DNA of 64,000 nucleotides, taken from Smaragdicoccus niigatensis DSM 44881 = NBRC 103563. GTDB lineage: Bacteria > Actinomycetota > Actinomycetes > Mycobacteriales > Mycobacteriaceae. The translations under genes and the position numbers were made by a program. Positions 34,786-48,737 of this stretch are shown here, in pieces (the stretch's first letter is position 1; every line of letters starts with the position of its first letter). The notes below the pieces were generated by a model, which did not search any database, was not told the DNA's origin, and saw nothing but the letters and a program-made list of their open reading frames with translations. The stretch is from assembly GCF_000380645.1 (NCBI RefSeq), contig NZ_AQXZ01000019.1, positions 772,761-836,760 on the forward strand, given 5' to 3'.

Positions 34786-36555
34786 ATGGTGCAGCACCAC
34801 AGGTACGACGTCGTCATCGTCGGTGCTGGTGGCGCCGGCATGCGTGCCGCGATCGAGTCAGCCCCTCGCGCCCGCACCGCAGTCCTGACGAAGCTGTACC
34901 CGACGCGTAGCCACACCGGCGCCGCACAGGGCGGAATGTGTGCCGCACTCGCCAACGTCGAGGAAGACAACTGGGAGTGGCACACGTTCGACACCGTCAA
35001 GGGTGGCGACTACCTCGTCGACCAAGACGCTGCCGAGATCATGGCGAAGGAAGCCATCGACGCGGTCATCGACCTCGAGAAGATGGGTCTGCCGTTCAAC
35101 CGCACGCCGGAAGGCAAGATCGACCAGCGTCGATTCGGTGGCCACACCCGCGACCACGGTAAGGCTCCGGTCCGTCGTGCGTGCTACGCCGCCGACCGCA
35201 CCGGCCACATGATCCTGCAGACGCTGTACCAAAACTGCGTCAAGCACGGCGTCGAGTTCTACAACGAGTTCTACGTCCTCGACCTCATCCTCACCGAGAC
35301 GAAGAAGGGCCCCGTCGCCACCGGCGTCGTCGCCTACGAGCTCGCGACCGGCGAGCTGCACGTCTTCCACGCGAAGTCGATCGTCATCGCGACCGGTGGT
35401 TCGGGCCGCATGTACAAGACGACCTCGAACGCCCACACCCTCACCGGCGACGGCATGGGCATCGTGTTCCGCAAGGGTCTCCCCCTCGAGGACATGGAGT
35501 TCCACCAGTTCCACCCGACAGGCCTCGCCGGCCTGGGCATCCTCATTTCGGAGGCCGTCCGTGGTGAAGGTGGAATCCTCCGCAATGCAAGCGGTGAGCG
35601 CTTCATGGAGCGCTACGCCCCCACCATCAAGGACCTCGCACCGCGTGACATCGTCGCTCGGTCGATGGTTCAGGAAGTGCGCGAAGGTCGCGGCGCGGGC
35701 CCGAACAAGGACTACGTGCTGATCGACGTCACGCACCTCGGTGAAGACGTCCTCAACGAGAAGCTCCCGGACATCACCGAGTTCTCCCGCACCTACCTCG
35801 GTGTGGACCCGGTCAAGGAGCCGGTGCCGGTCATGCCGACCTGCCACTACGTCATGGGCGGTATCCCGACCAAGATCCGTGGTGAGGTTCTCCGCAACAA
35901 CACCGACCACGTTCCCGGCCTGTACGCCGCCGGTGAGTGCGCCTGCGTTTCGGTCCACGGTTCGAACCGTCTCGGCACCAACTCGCTGCTCGACATCAAC
36001 GTCTTCGGTCGTCGCGCCGGTATCGCCGCCGCCGAGTACGCGAACACCACCGATTTCGTCGAAATGCCGCCCGAGCCGTACAAGATGGTCGAGCGCTGGG
36101 TCGCCGGCATCCTGAGCGAGCACGGCAACGAGCGCGTCGCCGACATCCGGGCCGACCTCCAGAACGAGATGGACGACAAGGCCGGCGTGTACCGGACCGA
36201 GGAGAGCCTCTCGGAGATGCTCGAGGTGATCCAGGTCCTCAAGGAGCGCTACAGCCGGATCTCGGTGCAGGACAAGGGCAAGCGCTACAACAGCGACCTC
36301 CTTGAGGCCATCGAGCTGCTGTTCCTGCTCGAGCTGGCCGAGGTCACCGTCGTCGGTGCACTCAACCGGAAGGAATCGCGCGGCGGTCACGCTCGCGAGG
36401 ACTACCCGAACCGCGACGACAAGACCTTCATGAAGCACACGATGGCCTACAAGCAGATCAGCGACATCCATGCGCCGGAACTGCTTGCCGAGATCAAGCT
36501 TGACTTCAAGCCTGTGGCCGTTACCCGCTACCAGCCGATGGAGCGTAAGTACTGA
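34786..36555 (+). CDS. sdhA: Succinate dehydrogenase flavoprotein subunit
   Basis: A 589-residue flavoprotein that oxidises succinate to fumarate. FAD is bound through GAGGAGMR (13-20) and covalently at H43 in RSHTGAAQGG; the substrate site includes RYAPTIKDLAPRDIVARSM and HGSNRLGTNSL. The ribosome site GGGAGG is in the sdhD end. It is in frame order with sdhB (TGATG overlap). Confidence 0.97.
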   Translation: MVQHHRYDVVIVGAGGAGMRAAIESAPRARTAVLTKLYPTRSHTGAAQGGMCAALANVEEDNWEWHTFDTVKGGDYLVDQDAAEIMAKEAIDAVIDLEKMGLPFNRTPEGKIDQRRFGGHTRDHGKAPVRRACYAADRTGHMILQTLYQNCVKHGVEFYNEFYVLDLILTETKKGPVATGVVAYELATGELHVFHAKSIVIATGGSGRMYKTTSNAHTLTGDGMGIVFRKGLPLEDMEFHQFHPTGLAGLGILISEAVRGEGGILRNASGERFMERYAPTIKDLAPRDIVARSMVQEVREGRGAGPNKDYVLIDVTHLGEDVLNEKLPDITEFSRTYLGVDPVKEPVPVMPTCHYVMGGIPTKIRGEVLRNNTDHVPGLYAAGECACVSVHGSNRLGTNSLLDINVFGRRAGIAAAEYANTTDFVEMPPEPYKMVERWVAGILSEHGNERVADIRADLQNEMDDKAGVYRTEESLSEMLEVIQVLKERYSRISVQDKGKRYNSDLLEAIELLFLLELAEVTVVGALNRKESRGGHAREDYPNRDDKTFMKHTMAYKQISDIHAPELLAEIKLDFKPVAVTRYQPMERKY

Positions 36556-37319
36556 TGACTACTGCGACTGAACCTCGTCCGGCACCGGTCCCTGACGGCT
36601 CGGTGATGGTCACGTTGAAGATCGCGCGCTTCAACCCGGAGAACGACCTTGGCGCACACTGGGATTCGTTCCAGGTGCCGTGTCTGCCCACGGACCGTCT
36701 GCTCAACCTGCTCATGTACGTCAAGAACTACCTCGACGGCACCCTGACGTTCCGCCGCTCGTGCGCCCACGGAGTCTGCGGTTCGGACGCCATGCGCATC
36801 AACGGCGTGAACCGCCTGGCGTGCAAGGTCCTCATGCGTGACCTGCTGCCGAAGAAGCCGGGCAAGACCCTGAGCATCACGATCGAGCCGATCCGTGGTC
36901 TTCCGGTCGAGAAAGATCTGGTCGTCAACATGGAGCCGTTCTTCGACGCGTTCCGTGCGGTCAAGCCGTTCCTCATCACGACCGGCAACGAGCCGACGAT
37001 GGAGCGCATCCAGAGCCAGCACGACCGTGCTCGCTTCGACGACACCACCAAGTGCATCCTGTGTGCTTGCTGCACCACGTCGTGCCCGGTGTTCTGGAAC
37101 GAAGGCAGCTACTTCGGTCCGGCCGCGATCGTCAACGCGCACCGCTTCATCTTCGACAGCCGTGACGAGGCCGCTCGCGAGCGTCTCGACATCCTCAACG
37201 ACGTCGACGGTGTGTGGCGCTGCCGCACGACCTTCAACTGCACCGACGCATGCCCGCGTGGCATCGAGGTCACGAAGGCGATCCAGGAAGTCAAGCGCGC
37301 GCTGCTGTTCTCGCGCTAG
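36555..37319 (+). CDS. sdhB: Succinate dehydrogenase iron-sulfur subunit
   Basis: A 254-residue protein with the three cluster motifs: a 2Fe-2S site at RSCAHGVCGSDAMRING, a 4Fe-4S site at CILCACCTTSCPV and the last set at NCTDACPRGI. It conveys electrons from SdhA to quinone at SdhCD. The ATG overlaps the sdhA stop by one base. A strong terminator follows 12 bases after the stop. Confidence 0.97.
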   Translation: MTTATEPRPAPVPDGSVMVTLKIARFNPENDLGAHWDSFQVPCLPTDRLLNLLMYVKNYLDGTLTFRRSCAHGVCGSDAMRINGVNRLACKVLMRDLLPKKPGKTLSITIEPIRGLPVEKDLVVNMEPFFDAFRAVKPFLITTGNEPTMERIQSQHDRARFDDTTKCILCACCTTSCPVFWNEGSYFGPAAIVNAHRFIFDSRDEAARERLDILNDVDGVWRCRTTFNCTDACPRGIEVTKAIQEVKRALLFSR

Positions 37320-37331
37320 TTTTGCGTCTCA

Positions 37332-37368
37332 CGAGAAGCGCCCGGCTCCGGCCGGGCGCTTCTCGTTT
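37332..37368 (+). terminator. Rho-independent-like terminator after sdhB
   Basis: A perfect 15-bp GC-rich stem, CGAGAAGCGCCCGGC pairing with GCCGGGCGCTTCTCG around a TCCG loop, followed by TTT. This ends the sdh operon; the short T-tract is usual for high-GC actinobacteria. Confidence 0.85.
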
Positions 37369-37370
37369 CG

Positions 37371-37434
37371 GCCAATCGACCTGTCAGCGTCGCCATCGAA
37401 TTATTTCGATGGCGAGGCTGACAGGTCGATTGGC
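37371..37434. repeat. 64-bp near-perfect palindrome between convergent sdhB and UXS genes
   Basis: Arms of 30 bases starting GCCAATCGACCTGTCAGC pair with one mismatch (37389/37416) across a four-base loop TTAT (37401-37404). It lies two bases past the sdhB terminator and ten bases before the end of the convergent gene. It may end transcription of the minus-strand gene or form a cruciform; it has no T-run. Confidence 0.75.
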
Positions 37435-37444
37435 CGCAGTGCCC

Positions 37445-38416
37445 TCAGCGGTGGTGCTTGTCGACGACCGACTGGAAGTACGGAATCGTCTTCCCGAGCC
37501 CCTCTTCGAGACTGATGTTCGGCTTCCAGCCGAGATGTTCCTGCGCCTTCGTGATGTCGGGCTGACGCTGCCGTGGGTCATCCGATGGGAGGGGCGCCCA
37601 TACGATCTTCGACGTGCCGCCGGTCATCTCGAGGACCTTCTCGGCTAGCTCGAGGATCGTGAACTCCCCCGGGTTGCCGATGTTGATCGGTCCGGTGATC
37701 TCAGCGGGCGAATCCATGAGCCGGATCAGACCGTCGACGAGGTCGTCGACGAAGCAGAAGGAACGCGTCTGCGAGCCATCGCCGTAGATAGTGATATCGC
37801 GTCCCAGCAGCGCCTGCATGATGAAGTTCGACACCACGCGACCGTCCGACGGGTGCATCTTCGGGCCGTAGGTGTTGAAGATCCGCGCCACCTTGATCTC
37901 CAGCTTGTGCTGGCGGTGGTAGTCGAAGAACAGCGTCTCCGCGCAGCGTTTGCCCTCGTCGTAGCAGGACCGAATGCCGATGGGGTTGACGTTTCCCCAG
38001 TACTCCTCGGTCTGCGGGTGCACGACCGGGTCGCCGTAGACCTCGCTCGTCGACGCTTGCAGGACACGGGCTTTCACACGCTTGGCCAGTCCGAGCACGT
38101 TGATCGCACCGTGGACGCTCGTCTTCGTCGTCTGCACCGGGTCGAATTGGTAGTGCACGGGCGAGGCCGGACAGGCGAGGTTGTAGATCTCATCGACCTC
38201 GACATACAGCGGGAACGTGACGTCGTGGCGGATCAGTTCGAACTGCGGATTGTCGAGGAGATGCTCGACGTTCTCCCGCGTGCCCGTGTAGTAGTTGTCG
38301 ACGCACAGGACATCGGCGCCACGCGCCACCAATTGAGTGCACAAATGGGAGCCGATAAATCCTGCGCCCCCGGTTACGAGAACTCGTTTACGAGTGAACT
38401 CTCTCGGCGCTTTCAT
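37445..38416 (-). CDS. UDP-glucuronate decarboxylase-like NAD-dependent epimerase
   Basis: A 323-residue extended short-chain dehydrogenase. The NAD motif is GGAGFIGSH, the catalytic segments are [10 protein letters not shown] and [11 protein letters not shown] (Tyr and Lys), and [19 protein letters not shown] is typical of UDP-xylose synthase (UXS) and close relatives. It would turn UDP-glucuronate into UDP-xylose or act on a similar sugar. The ATG at 38416 has a GGGAGGAG ribosome site; the longer frame is rejected. Confidence 0.87.
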   Translation of the reverse strand: MKAPREFTRKRVLVTGGAGFIGSHLCTQLVARGADVLCVDNYYTGTRENVEHLLDNPQFELIRHDVTFPLYVEVDEIYNLACPASPVHYQFDPVQTTKTSVHGAINVLGLAKRVKARVLQASTSEVYGDPVVHPQTEEYWGNVNPIGIRSCYDEGKRCAETLFFDYHRQHKLEIKVARIFNTYGPKMHPSDGRVVSNFIMQALLGRDITIYGDGSQTRSFCFVDDLVDGLIRLMDSPAEITGPINIGNPGEFTILELAEKVLEMTGGTSKIVWAPLPSDDPRQRQPDITKAQEHLGWKPNISLEEGLGKTIPYFQSVVDKHHR

Positions 38417-38542
38417 CCCGACTCCTCCCGACGTGAACCGCATGAGGCTATCGAAACGCGTGAGTCTGCGGATCGAATTCTTCCGGGACACCCGTTTCGG
38501 TTAGGACAACTTGGCCCAGTCCACGGTGTACGGTCCGAAACC

Positions 38543-39820
38543 GTGTGGTTAAGCGCTCGGGCATCTGTCGTGGCAATTCTGCTGTTGGCATTCACCGGGC
38601 CGTTGACGATTGCTCAGGCTGAAGAATCGACCACGACTACCCCTCCCACATTCAGCACCCCCAATACCGACCACTGCCCCAACCGCAGTAATCCACCGGC
38701 CCCCACAGACACGTCTGAGGTCCCTAAGCCCGGCGGCGTCGCGCCCGGACCGCTTCCGATCCCCCACGACCCGATCGGCGGGCCGCTGCTCGGGCGCTGC
38801 GGGATCATCACGCCCGCGGGCGCACCTGCGCTCCCGGAGACGATCGGCGCAGCGAGTTGGGTGGTCGCCGACCTCGACACCGGCGAAGTGCTCGCGGCCA
38901 AGGACCCGCACGGACGCTACCGACCGGCGAGCACGCTGAAGATTCTGCTCGCGCTCGTCGCACTCCGGGAGTTGAACCTCTCGACCGTCGTCACGGGCAC
39001 GGACGAGGACGCGAACATGGACGGCTCCCGAGTCGGCATCGGCCAGGGTGGCCGGTATTCCAACAATGACCTCATGCAGGCTTTGCTCATGGTGTCCGGA
39101 AACGACGCTGCCAACGCTCTCGCGCGCCAGATGGGCGGCACGGAAAAGACTCTCGAGAAGATGGATGCGGCTGCTCGCGAATTAGGGGCGATGGATACCC
39201 GTGCAGCCACCGTCTGCGGACTTGACGGACCGGGAATGTCGATCTCGTCGTATGACCTCGCGGTGTTCTTCCGCGAGGCGATGCGCAATTCCGATTTCGC
39301 ACGTCTCGTTCGAACCGAACAGGCTCAATTTCCCGGATTTCCTGGACCACCCGGAGAACCCGCGCTGCCTGGATTCGCGATGGCCAACGACAATCAATTG
39401 CTTTACAACTACCCCGGCGCGATCGGCGGCAAGACCGGCTTCACCGACGACGCCCACCACACGTACGTGGGCGCCGCGGAACGCTTCGGCCGGCGTCTGG
39501 TCGTGACGATCCTCGACGCCGACGCCACGTTCCTCCGACCATGGGAGCAGGGCGCCCGACTGCTCGACTACGGATTCGGGATCAAGGGCGCGAACGTCGG
39601 ATCGCTCGACGGGAAGCCCTCGGTGACCGCCGCCGAAGCTGGCGCGCCTGCTGTTCCTGCGGCGACTATGGCCGCCCCGCCGGCCAAGACCGTGCACGAG
39701 ATCGCGCGGGCCAGTAAGAACTCGCAGTCCATCTTGGTGCGGTTCGCGATCGGACTGATGGGTGGGATTGTGGTGTGCCTGCTGGTTCTCGCCGCGATGG
39801 CGAAGAAGAAGCGGCGCTAG
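38543..39820 (+). CDS. D-alanyl-D-alanine carboxypeptidase (S11 penicillin-binding protein, DacB-type)
   Basis: A 425-residue secreted, membrane-anchored enzyme that trims peptidoglycan stem peptides. Signal peptide at residues 5-26 ending AQA, a Pro-rich stretch, then the catalytic triad motifs S130-T-L-K133, S185-G-N187 and K297-T-G299, and a C-terminal membrane helix before KKKRR. The GTG at 38543 begins the signal sequence; the much longer open frame upstream overlaps the UXS gene and is rejected. Matches M. tuberculosis dacB1 by position. Confidence 0.92.
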   Translation: MWLSARASVVAILLLAFTGPLTIAQAEESTTTTPPTFSTPNTDHCPNRSNPPAPTDTSEVPKPGGVAPGPLPIPHDPIGGPLLGRCGIITPAGAPALPETIGAASWVVADLDTGEVLAAKDPHGRYRPASTLKILLALVALRELNLSTVVTGTDEDANMDGSRVGIGQGGRYSNNDLMQALLMVSGNDAANALARQMGGTEKTLEKMDAAARELGAMDTRAATVCGLDGPGMSISSYDLAVFFREAMRNSDFARLVRTEQAQFPGFPGPPGEPALPGFAMANDNQLLYNYPGAIGGKTGFTDDAHHTYVGAAERFGRRLVVTILDADATFLRPWEQGARLLDYGFGIKGANVGSLDGKPSVTAAEAGAPAVPAATMAAPPAKTVHEIARASKNSQSILVRFAIGLMGGIVVCLLVLAAMAKKKRR

Positions 39821-39821
39821 C

Positions 39822-40841
39822 TCACGCCTTCTTCCGCCCCAACACCCCGCCCAACCCAAACGCAACCAAAACCCCAGCGCCAACCACGGCTGTCGCCTCG
39901 ATGACACCCATCCCCCGCCGCACCTGAATCCGCGGCTCAATCACCGCAGTCCCCGGCGGAGCCACCGTCGCCAGCGCCACGTTCTCCGGGGCCGTAGCCG
40001 CCCACGCGGTCGCAAATAGCGCGATCCGATACGTGAAGAACGCGAACACCATGATTCCGATAATCGGGCCGAACACCGCGCCTGCTGGGCTGTGCAAAAC
40101 CGAGCGCAGATACAGCGTCGCGATCTGCTTGAAGATCTCGAACACCACCGCGGCAATCAGCGCAGCCCGTGCGGCGCTACGAAGCGTCACGGGTTCGTAT
40201 GGCAACCGCGCGACGATGTAGACGAAGAGCAGCCAGGACGCCAAGACTCCAATCAGAATTCCGACGACCTTGATCAAGACAGCCGCAACGATCGAATGTT
40301 CGAGACCCACCAGGCTGAGCGCCTTCTCGGCCAGGGAGCCGGAGGTGACTGCCGTGATTGCAACCGAAAATATCAACGTCGACAGCAACCCGAGAAGCGC
40401 GACCAAATCCCCGAGCTTCGCCTTGATGAAGCTCATCTTCGGCGGATTCTGCAGCCACTGTTCCGTCAGGGCCGCGCGGAAGTTCGCCATCCAGCCAAGG
40501 CCTGCATAAAGCGCACCCAAAAGGCCGATGGCACCGACGGTCGACCGCGAATTGATCGCCTGATCGATGATCGTTTTGAGTTGGTCACCCATCGCGCCGG
40601 GCGCGGCATTCGAAATCTTGGCCTGGGCAGTAGAAAGCAATTCCGGGTGCGTGACAAGCACGAAACCGGCGATCGAGAAACTGATCATGAGCAGCGGAAA
40701 AATCGCCAGCACGGTGAAGTAGGTGACCGCTGCGGCAAAGAAATCGCCGCGCTGGCTCTGATACTGCATTGCCGCCGTGATGAGGTGGTCGAGCCAAGGA
40801 CGCTGGAGTCGCTCTTCTTCGAACCGTTCCTTGAGCTTCAT
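39822..40841 (-). CDS. YihY/BrkB family inner-membrane protein
   Basis: A 339-residue polytopic protein with about six membrane helices and the family patterns GDFFAAAVTYFTVLAIFPLL near residues 31-50 and GALYAGLGWMANFR. The role is unknown; the old RNase BN label for this family is wrong. It ends one base from the carboxypeptidase stop and follows trpS by 24 bases, the same arrangement as in M. tuberculosis (Rv3335c). Confidence 0.9.
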   Translation of the reverse strand: MKLKERFEEERLQRPWLDHLITAAMQYQSQRGDFFAAAVTYFTVLAIFPLLMISFSIAGFVLVTHPELLSTAQAKISNAAPGAMGDQLKTIIDQAINSRSTVGAIGLLGALYAGLGWMANFRAALTEQWLQNPPKMSFIKAKLGDLVALLGLLSTLIFSVAITAVTSGSLAEKALSLVGLEHSIVAAVLIKVVGILIGVLASWLLFVYIVARLPYEPVTLRSAARAALIAAVVFEIFKQIATLYLRSVLHSPAGAVFGPIIGIMVFAFFTYRIALFATAWAATAPENVALATVAPPGTAVIEPRIQVRRGMGVIEATAVVGAGVLVAFGLGGVLGRKKA

Positions 40842-40865
40842 CCCCGGCCACCTCCCGGGATTTAC

Positions 40866-44577
<3,712 letters not shown>

Positions 44578-44593
<16 letters not shown>

Positions 44594-44853
44594 TGCGGAC
44601 CGAATTCGTGAGCGACTGCCGTGACCTTGTTGGCCGGAAAGCCGCCGCGACGAGCGTGTTCGAAGATCGCTTCAGCGTCGTCGGCCTCGTGGACGCAGTA
44701 GATCTTGTCGCCGGCCACGTAGCTGGTGACCCAGTTGTACGGAACACCCAGCGACGCGACGGCGGCGTTCGAGGTGGTGGCGATGTCGACGAGCTGTTCC
44801 TCGGTCAGCTCGGCGGCATTCGGGATTTCGCGTTCGATGACGAAGCGGGTCAT
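44578..44853 (-). CDS. DUF4242-type (SCO4226 nickel-binding-like) protein
   Basis: A 91-residue ferredoxin-fold-like protein beginning MTRFVIEREIPNAAELTEEQ with YCVHEADDAEAIFEHARRGG later; these are typical of the DUF4242 family, one of whose members (SCO4226) binds nickel. The ATG at 44853 follows a GGAG ribosome site. It lies directly upstream of and overlaps the large LuxR regulator, so the two are likely cotranscribed. Confidence 0.82.
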
Positions 44854-45067
44854 GGCGGGCTCCTTGGTTGTGATGTCCGAACCGGGTTTTCGGCTCGATG
44901 CACTCACCCTTCCGCCGATTCCGGGTCAGAACATCGGGAGGTGTTCCCTACATTTCGCGACAGCTCCCCACGCTCGAGATAGGTCGTTTCTCCCGATGTC
45001 ATGACGCGTGCGCAGCCGGATCGTTGTCGATGCCGGCAACCGCCGGACCCAACCCATAGGAGAAACG

Positions 45068-45337
45068 ATGTCCATCGCATCGAAAATCAGACGAGCCATC
45101 GCCGGGGCGGCCCTTGCTACTGCGCTGGCGGGACCCATGATGCTGGCCCAGGCTGCCACTGCGAATGCACTGCCGATCAGCAACCTGCAATCCGAGTGCC
45201 GCGGAGCCGGCGGCAGTTGGTACGTCGAATACACCTCGGGCGTTCTGACCGGGTACCAGTGCTGGTACCGCGACAATCACGGAAATCAGTACGTCGACTT
45301 CTACGACCGCCGCGGCAATTACTACGCGACGGGCTAG
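45068..45337 (+). CDS. Small secreted protein, 89 aa
   Basis: Signal peptide at residues 8-36 (hydrophobic AIAGAALATALAGPMMLAQA, cleavage after ATANA) and a ~55-residue mature part rich in Tyr, Gly and Asn with two cysteines (ECRGAGGSWYVEY and GYQCWYRD), probably disulfide linked. No family recognised. ATG at 45068 follows AGGAG. Its stop overlaps the convergent xthA by CTAG. Confidence 0.82.
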   Translation: MSIASKIRRAIAGAALATALAGPMMLAQAATANALPISNLQSECRGAGGSWYVEYTSGVLTGYQCWYRDNHGNQYVDFYDRRGNYYATG

Positions 45338-46143
45338 CGGTACTGCACCGTCACCGGCGCGTGGTCCGACCAGCGCTGGTCATAGGCGTCCGCACGCTCG
45401 ACCCGAGCATCCTTGGCGCGGTGGGCGCGATCCGGGGTCGCGAAGTGGCAATCGATGCGCCAACCAGCATCGTTGTCGAACGCGCGGCCCCGGTACGACC
45501 ACCAACTGTAGGGACCCGGCGTCCCCGGGTGCAGATGCCGAACGACGTCAACGAACGGCGCATTGGGACCCACAACCGAATCCAGCCACGCGCGCTCCGA
45601 CGGCAGGAATCCCGAGTTCTTCAGGTTGGTCTTCCACGCCTTGATGTCCAGCTCGGTGTGCGCCACGTTCCAGTCACCGCACACGACATACTGCGATTCG
45701 TTTCGAAGCATGTGCGTGCGCAGAGCCGCCAGGAACTGCTCTTTCTCGTCCTGACGTGGCGTGCCGGCATCACCGGTCGGGACGTAGACGCTGGCCACCG
45801 TCAAGCCGCCGAAGTCGGCCTCGAGGTAGCGACCCGACAGGTCGACATCACCCTCGAATCCGACTCGAACCGCGTCCGCCGGACGACGGGACAGAATGCC
45901 CACGCCCGCGCGGCCTTTGTCCGTGCACTCGGTGTGCACGAAATGCCAGCCTGCGGAGATCGCAGGCTCCAAGGCCTTCTGGGCATCGGCATCGGTCGCG
46001 CGGACTTCCTGCACACACACGAAGTCGGCTTCGGTTGACGCCAGCCAGTCGAGCAGGCCCTTGCGAGCAGCCGCGCGCACACCATTGACGTTGATCGTCG
46101 AAACGATCGCCGGCGTGGGGAACGACAACCCCGGAGAATTCAC
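45334..46143 (-). CDS. xthA: Exodeoxyribonuclease III
   Basis: A 269-residue AP endonuclease/3'-5' exonuclease of the EEP fold for base-excision repair. Motifs: [27 protein letters not shown] with the metal glutamate, [21 protein letters not shown], and the catalytic SDHAPV near the C-terminus. The GTG overlaps the icd stop by GTGA, so icd and xthA form one unit. Confidence 0.94.
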   Translation of the reverse strand: MNSPGLSFPTPAIVSTINVNGVRAAARKGLLDWLASTEADFVCVQEVRATDADAQKALEPAISAGWHFVHTECTDKGRAGVGILSRRPADAVRVGFEGDVDLSGRYLEADFGGLTVASVYVPTGDAGTPRQDEKEQFLAALRTHMLRNESQYVVCGDWNVAHTELDIKAWKTNLKNSGFLPSERAWLDSVVGPNAPFVDVVRHLHPGTPGPYSWWSYRGRAFDNDAGWRIDCHFATPDRAHRAKDARVERADAYDQRWSDHAPVTVQYR

Positions 46144-47357
46144 CTCAGTTCGCGCCGCAGGTTCTCGTCCAGAGTGCCGAGGAACTCCTCAGTGCTCAGG
46201 TAGCTCTGGTCGCCGCCGACGAGCAGTGACAGATCCTTGGTCATCTCGCCATGCTCGACGGTCTTGATGACGACGTCCTCGAGCGTCTGCGCAAAGCGAA
46301 TGACGTCCGGGGTGTTGTCGAGCTTGCCGCGGTGCTCGAGTCCACGCGTCCACGCGAAGATCGAGGCGATCGGGTTCGTCGACGTCGGCTTGCCGGCCTG
46401 GTGCTGGCGGAAGTGACGCGTGACGGTGCCGTGTGCAGCCTCGGCCTCACACGTCCGGCCGTCCGGAGTCAACAGCACCGAGGTCATGAGGCCGAGCGAA
46501 CCGAAGCCCTGCGCCACGGTGTCCGACTGGACGTCACCGTCGTAGTTCTTGCACGCCCAGACGTAGCCGCCCTCCCACTTCATGCAGGAAGCGACCATAT
46601 CGTCGATGAGGCGGTGCTCGTAAGTCAGTCCAGCAGCATCGAATTCGGACTTGAACTCGTTCTCGAACACCTCCTGGAAGGTGTCCTTGAACATGCCGTC
46701 GTAAGCCTTGAGGATCGTGTTCTTGGTCGATAGATAGACCGGATAGTTCTGCTGCAAGCCGTAATTGAGCGAGGCACGCGCGAAGTCGACGATCGACGAC
46801 TTGAAGTTGTACATGCCCATGATCACGCCACCGTCGGCCGGCAGGTGCACGACCTCGTGCTCGATCGGGGCGCCGCCGTTGCTCGGCGTGAAGGTCAGGG
46901 TGACGGTGCCCTCTTCGAACACCTTGAAGTCAGTGGCGCGGTACTGATCACCGAACGCGTGACGGCCGATGATGATCGGCTTCGTCCAGCCCGGAACCAG
47001 ACGCGGGACGTTCGAGATGATGATCGGAGCGCGGAAGATCGTGCCGCCGAGGATGTTTCGGATCGTGCCGTTGGGCGACTTCCACATCTTCTTGAGGCCG
47101 AACTCCTTGACGCGGGCCTCGTCCGGGGTGATCGTCGCGCACTTCACGCCCACGCCGTGCTTCTTGATGGCGTTCGCGGAGTCGATCGTCACCTGGTCGT
47201 CGGTGGCGTCACGATGCTCGATGCCGAGGTCGTAGTACTCGAGGTTCACGTCCAGGTAGGGGAAGATCAGTCGATCTTTGATGAACTTCCAGATGATTCG
47301 GGTCATCTCGTCGCCGTCGAGTTCGACGACAGTGCCCTCTACCTTGATCTTCGCCAT
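46140..47357 (-). CDS. icd: NADP-dependent isocitrate dehydrogenase (homodimeric type)
   Basis: A 405-residue enzyme of the eukaryote-like homodimeric class (Icd1, Rv3339c in M. tuberculosis) that makes 2-oxoglutarate and NADPH. Substrate-binding segment [13 protein letters not shown] and metal-binding region [20 protein letters not shown] are present. ATG at 47357 begins [20 protein letters not shown], the standard N-terminus; upstream frame rejected. Divergent from metX. Confidence 0.96.
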   Translation of the reverse strand: MAKIKVEGTVVELDGDEMTRIIWKFIKDRLIFPYLDVNLEYYDLGIEHRDATDDQVTIDSANAIKKHGVGVKCATITPDEARVKEFGLKKMWKSPNGTIRNILGGTIFRAPIIISNVPRLVPGWTKPIIIGRHAFGDQYRATDFKVFEEGTVTLTFTPSNGGAPIEHEVVHLPADGGVIMGMYNFKSSIVDFARASLNYGLQQNYPVYLSTKNTILKAYDGMFKDTFQEVFENEFKSEFDAAGLTYEHRLIDDMVASCMKWEGGYVWACKNYDGDVQSDTVAQGFGSLGLMTSVLLTPDGRTCEAEAAHGTVTRHFRQHQAGKPTSTNPIASIFAWTRGLEHRGKLDNTPDVIRFAQTLEDVVIKTVEHGEMTKDLSLLVGGDQSYLSTEEFLGTLDENLRRELR

Positions 47358-47606
47358 CGGTACGCGAGTCCTCCTCGGTGGGTAACCGCCACTGGCCATT
47401 CTTGCCAAGCGTGTACGAGTTCGTCTGCCTTATGGGCTGACTTCGTCCTCAGCCTAAAGCCTTCGATGCGAATTCGTCTCCCCACCCCAAAGCTCTGACC
47501 TCACAGTTCAGCTCGGAATATTGTGCGTTTCCGACATGCCCTAAGATCGGAGTGTTCACCGCGACGCGCTTTCTGCGCCGCTACAACTAACAGGGACGGT
47601 CCAGGC

Positions 47607-48737
47607 TTGAGGCTCGAGCAGAATTGCGACGCCGACAGCACCGCATTCCCGAGTGGTGACGGCAAGCTAGCCATCGTTCCGATCGGCTCATTGACTCTCG
47701 AAAGCGGTGCCGAACTCCCCGCGGTCGACGTTGCCGTTCAATGCTGGGGCGCGATTTCCGCAGCCCGCGACAACGTCATCCTTGTCGAGCACGCACTGAC
47801 CGGCGACTCGCACGTCACGGGCGCACCAGACGGCCTGCACCCGCTTCCCGGCTGGTGGGACGGCATGGTCGGCCCGGGCCTCCCCCTCGACACCGACAAG
47901 TACTGCGTCCTCGCGACGAACGTTCTGGGCGGTTGCAAGGGCACCACCGGACCGAGCTCTATCGCGCCGGACGGACAGGCCTGGGGTTCGCGGTTCCCCA
48001 TGATTTCGATCCGCGACCAGGTGCTCGCCGAACGTCATCTCGCGGATGCGCTCGGCATTGACAAATTCGTGTCGGTCATCGGCGGATCGATGGGCGGAAT
48101 GCGTGTCCTCGAATGGATGGTCGAGTACCCGACTCGCGTCCGATCCGCGCTTATTCTGGCGGTCGGCGCTCGTGCAACAGCCGATCAGATCGGCACGCAG
48201 AAGACCCAGATGGCCGTTCTCGCCGCCGATCCGGACTGGCAGGGTGGCGATTATCACGGCACTGACCGTGTCCCGCGCACCGGACTCGGGCTTGCCCGCC
48301 AGATCGCGCACCTGACCTACCGCACCGAATTCGAGCTTGACGAGCGCTTCGAGAACAATTCACAGCCCGGCGAGAACGCCTTCGACGGTGGTCGTTTCGC
48401 GGTGCAGAGCTACCTCGAGCACCAGGCCGACAAGCTGGTTCACCGCTTTGACCCGGGCAGCTACTACGTTCTCACCGAAGCGATGAACCGCCACGACGTC
48501 GGGCGCAATCGCGGTGGCGTGGCGGCCGCGCTCGAGGCCACCGACGTGCCGTGCGTTGTCGCTGGCATCGATTCCGATCGCCTCTACCCGCTGCGCACGC
48601 AGCAGGAACTCGCGGACCATCTGCCAGGCTGCCGCCAACTGGAGGTCGTCGCGTCGCGCTTCGGACACGATGGCTTCCTCACCGAGTTCGATGCGGTCGG
48701 CAAGCTCATTGTTGAGACGCTGACGCTCGCTCGCTAG
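47607..48737 (+). CDS. metX: Homoserine O-acetyltransferase
   Basis: Acetylates homoserine with acetyl-CoA in methionine synthesis. An alpha/beta-hydrolase fold of about 376 residues with [14 protein letters not shown], the nucleophile elbow GGSMGGMR, and C-terminal SDRLYPL and GHDGFL bearing the Asp and His of the triad. The TTG at 47607 fits the length of M. tuberculosis MetA; no ATG or GTG is nearer. No metY gene follows, unlike in many relatives. Confidence 0.93.
   Translation: MRLEQNCDADSTAFPSGDGKLAIVPIGSLTLESGAELPAVDVAVQCWGAISAARDNVILVEHALTGDSHVTGAPDGLHPLPGWWDGMVGPGLPLDTDKYCVLATNVLGGCKGTTGPSSIAPDGQAWGSRFPMISIRDQVLAERHLADALGIDKFVSVIGGSMGGMRVLEWMVEYPTRVRSALILAVGARATADQIGTQKTQMAVLAADPDWQGGDYHGTDRVPRTGLGLARQIAHLTYRTEFELDERFENNSQPGENAFDGGRFAVQSYLEHQADKLVHRFDPGSYYVLTEAMNRHDVGRNRGGVAAALEATDVPCVVAGIDSDRLYPLRTQQELADHLPGCRQLEVVASRFGHDGFLTEFDAVGKLIVETLTLAR

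Noticed and set aside
37853-38542. Long N-terminal extension of the D,D-carboxypeptidase frame
   Set aside because: It runs antisense through the UXS gene, while a signal peptide begins precisely at the GTG at 38543.
47358-47606. SAM riboswitch upstream of metX
   Set aside because: I looked for SAM-II/IV-like conserved strings and pairing before metX and found none; a covariance-model search would settle it.
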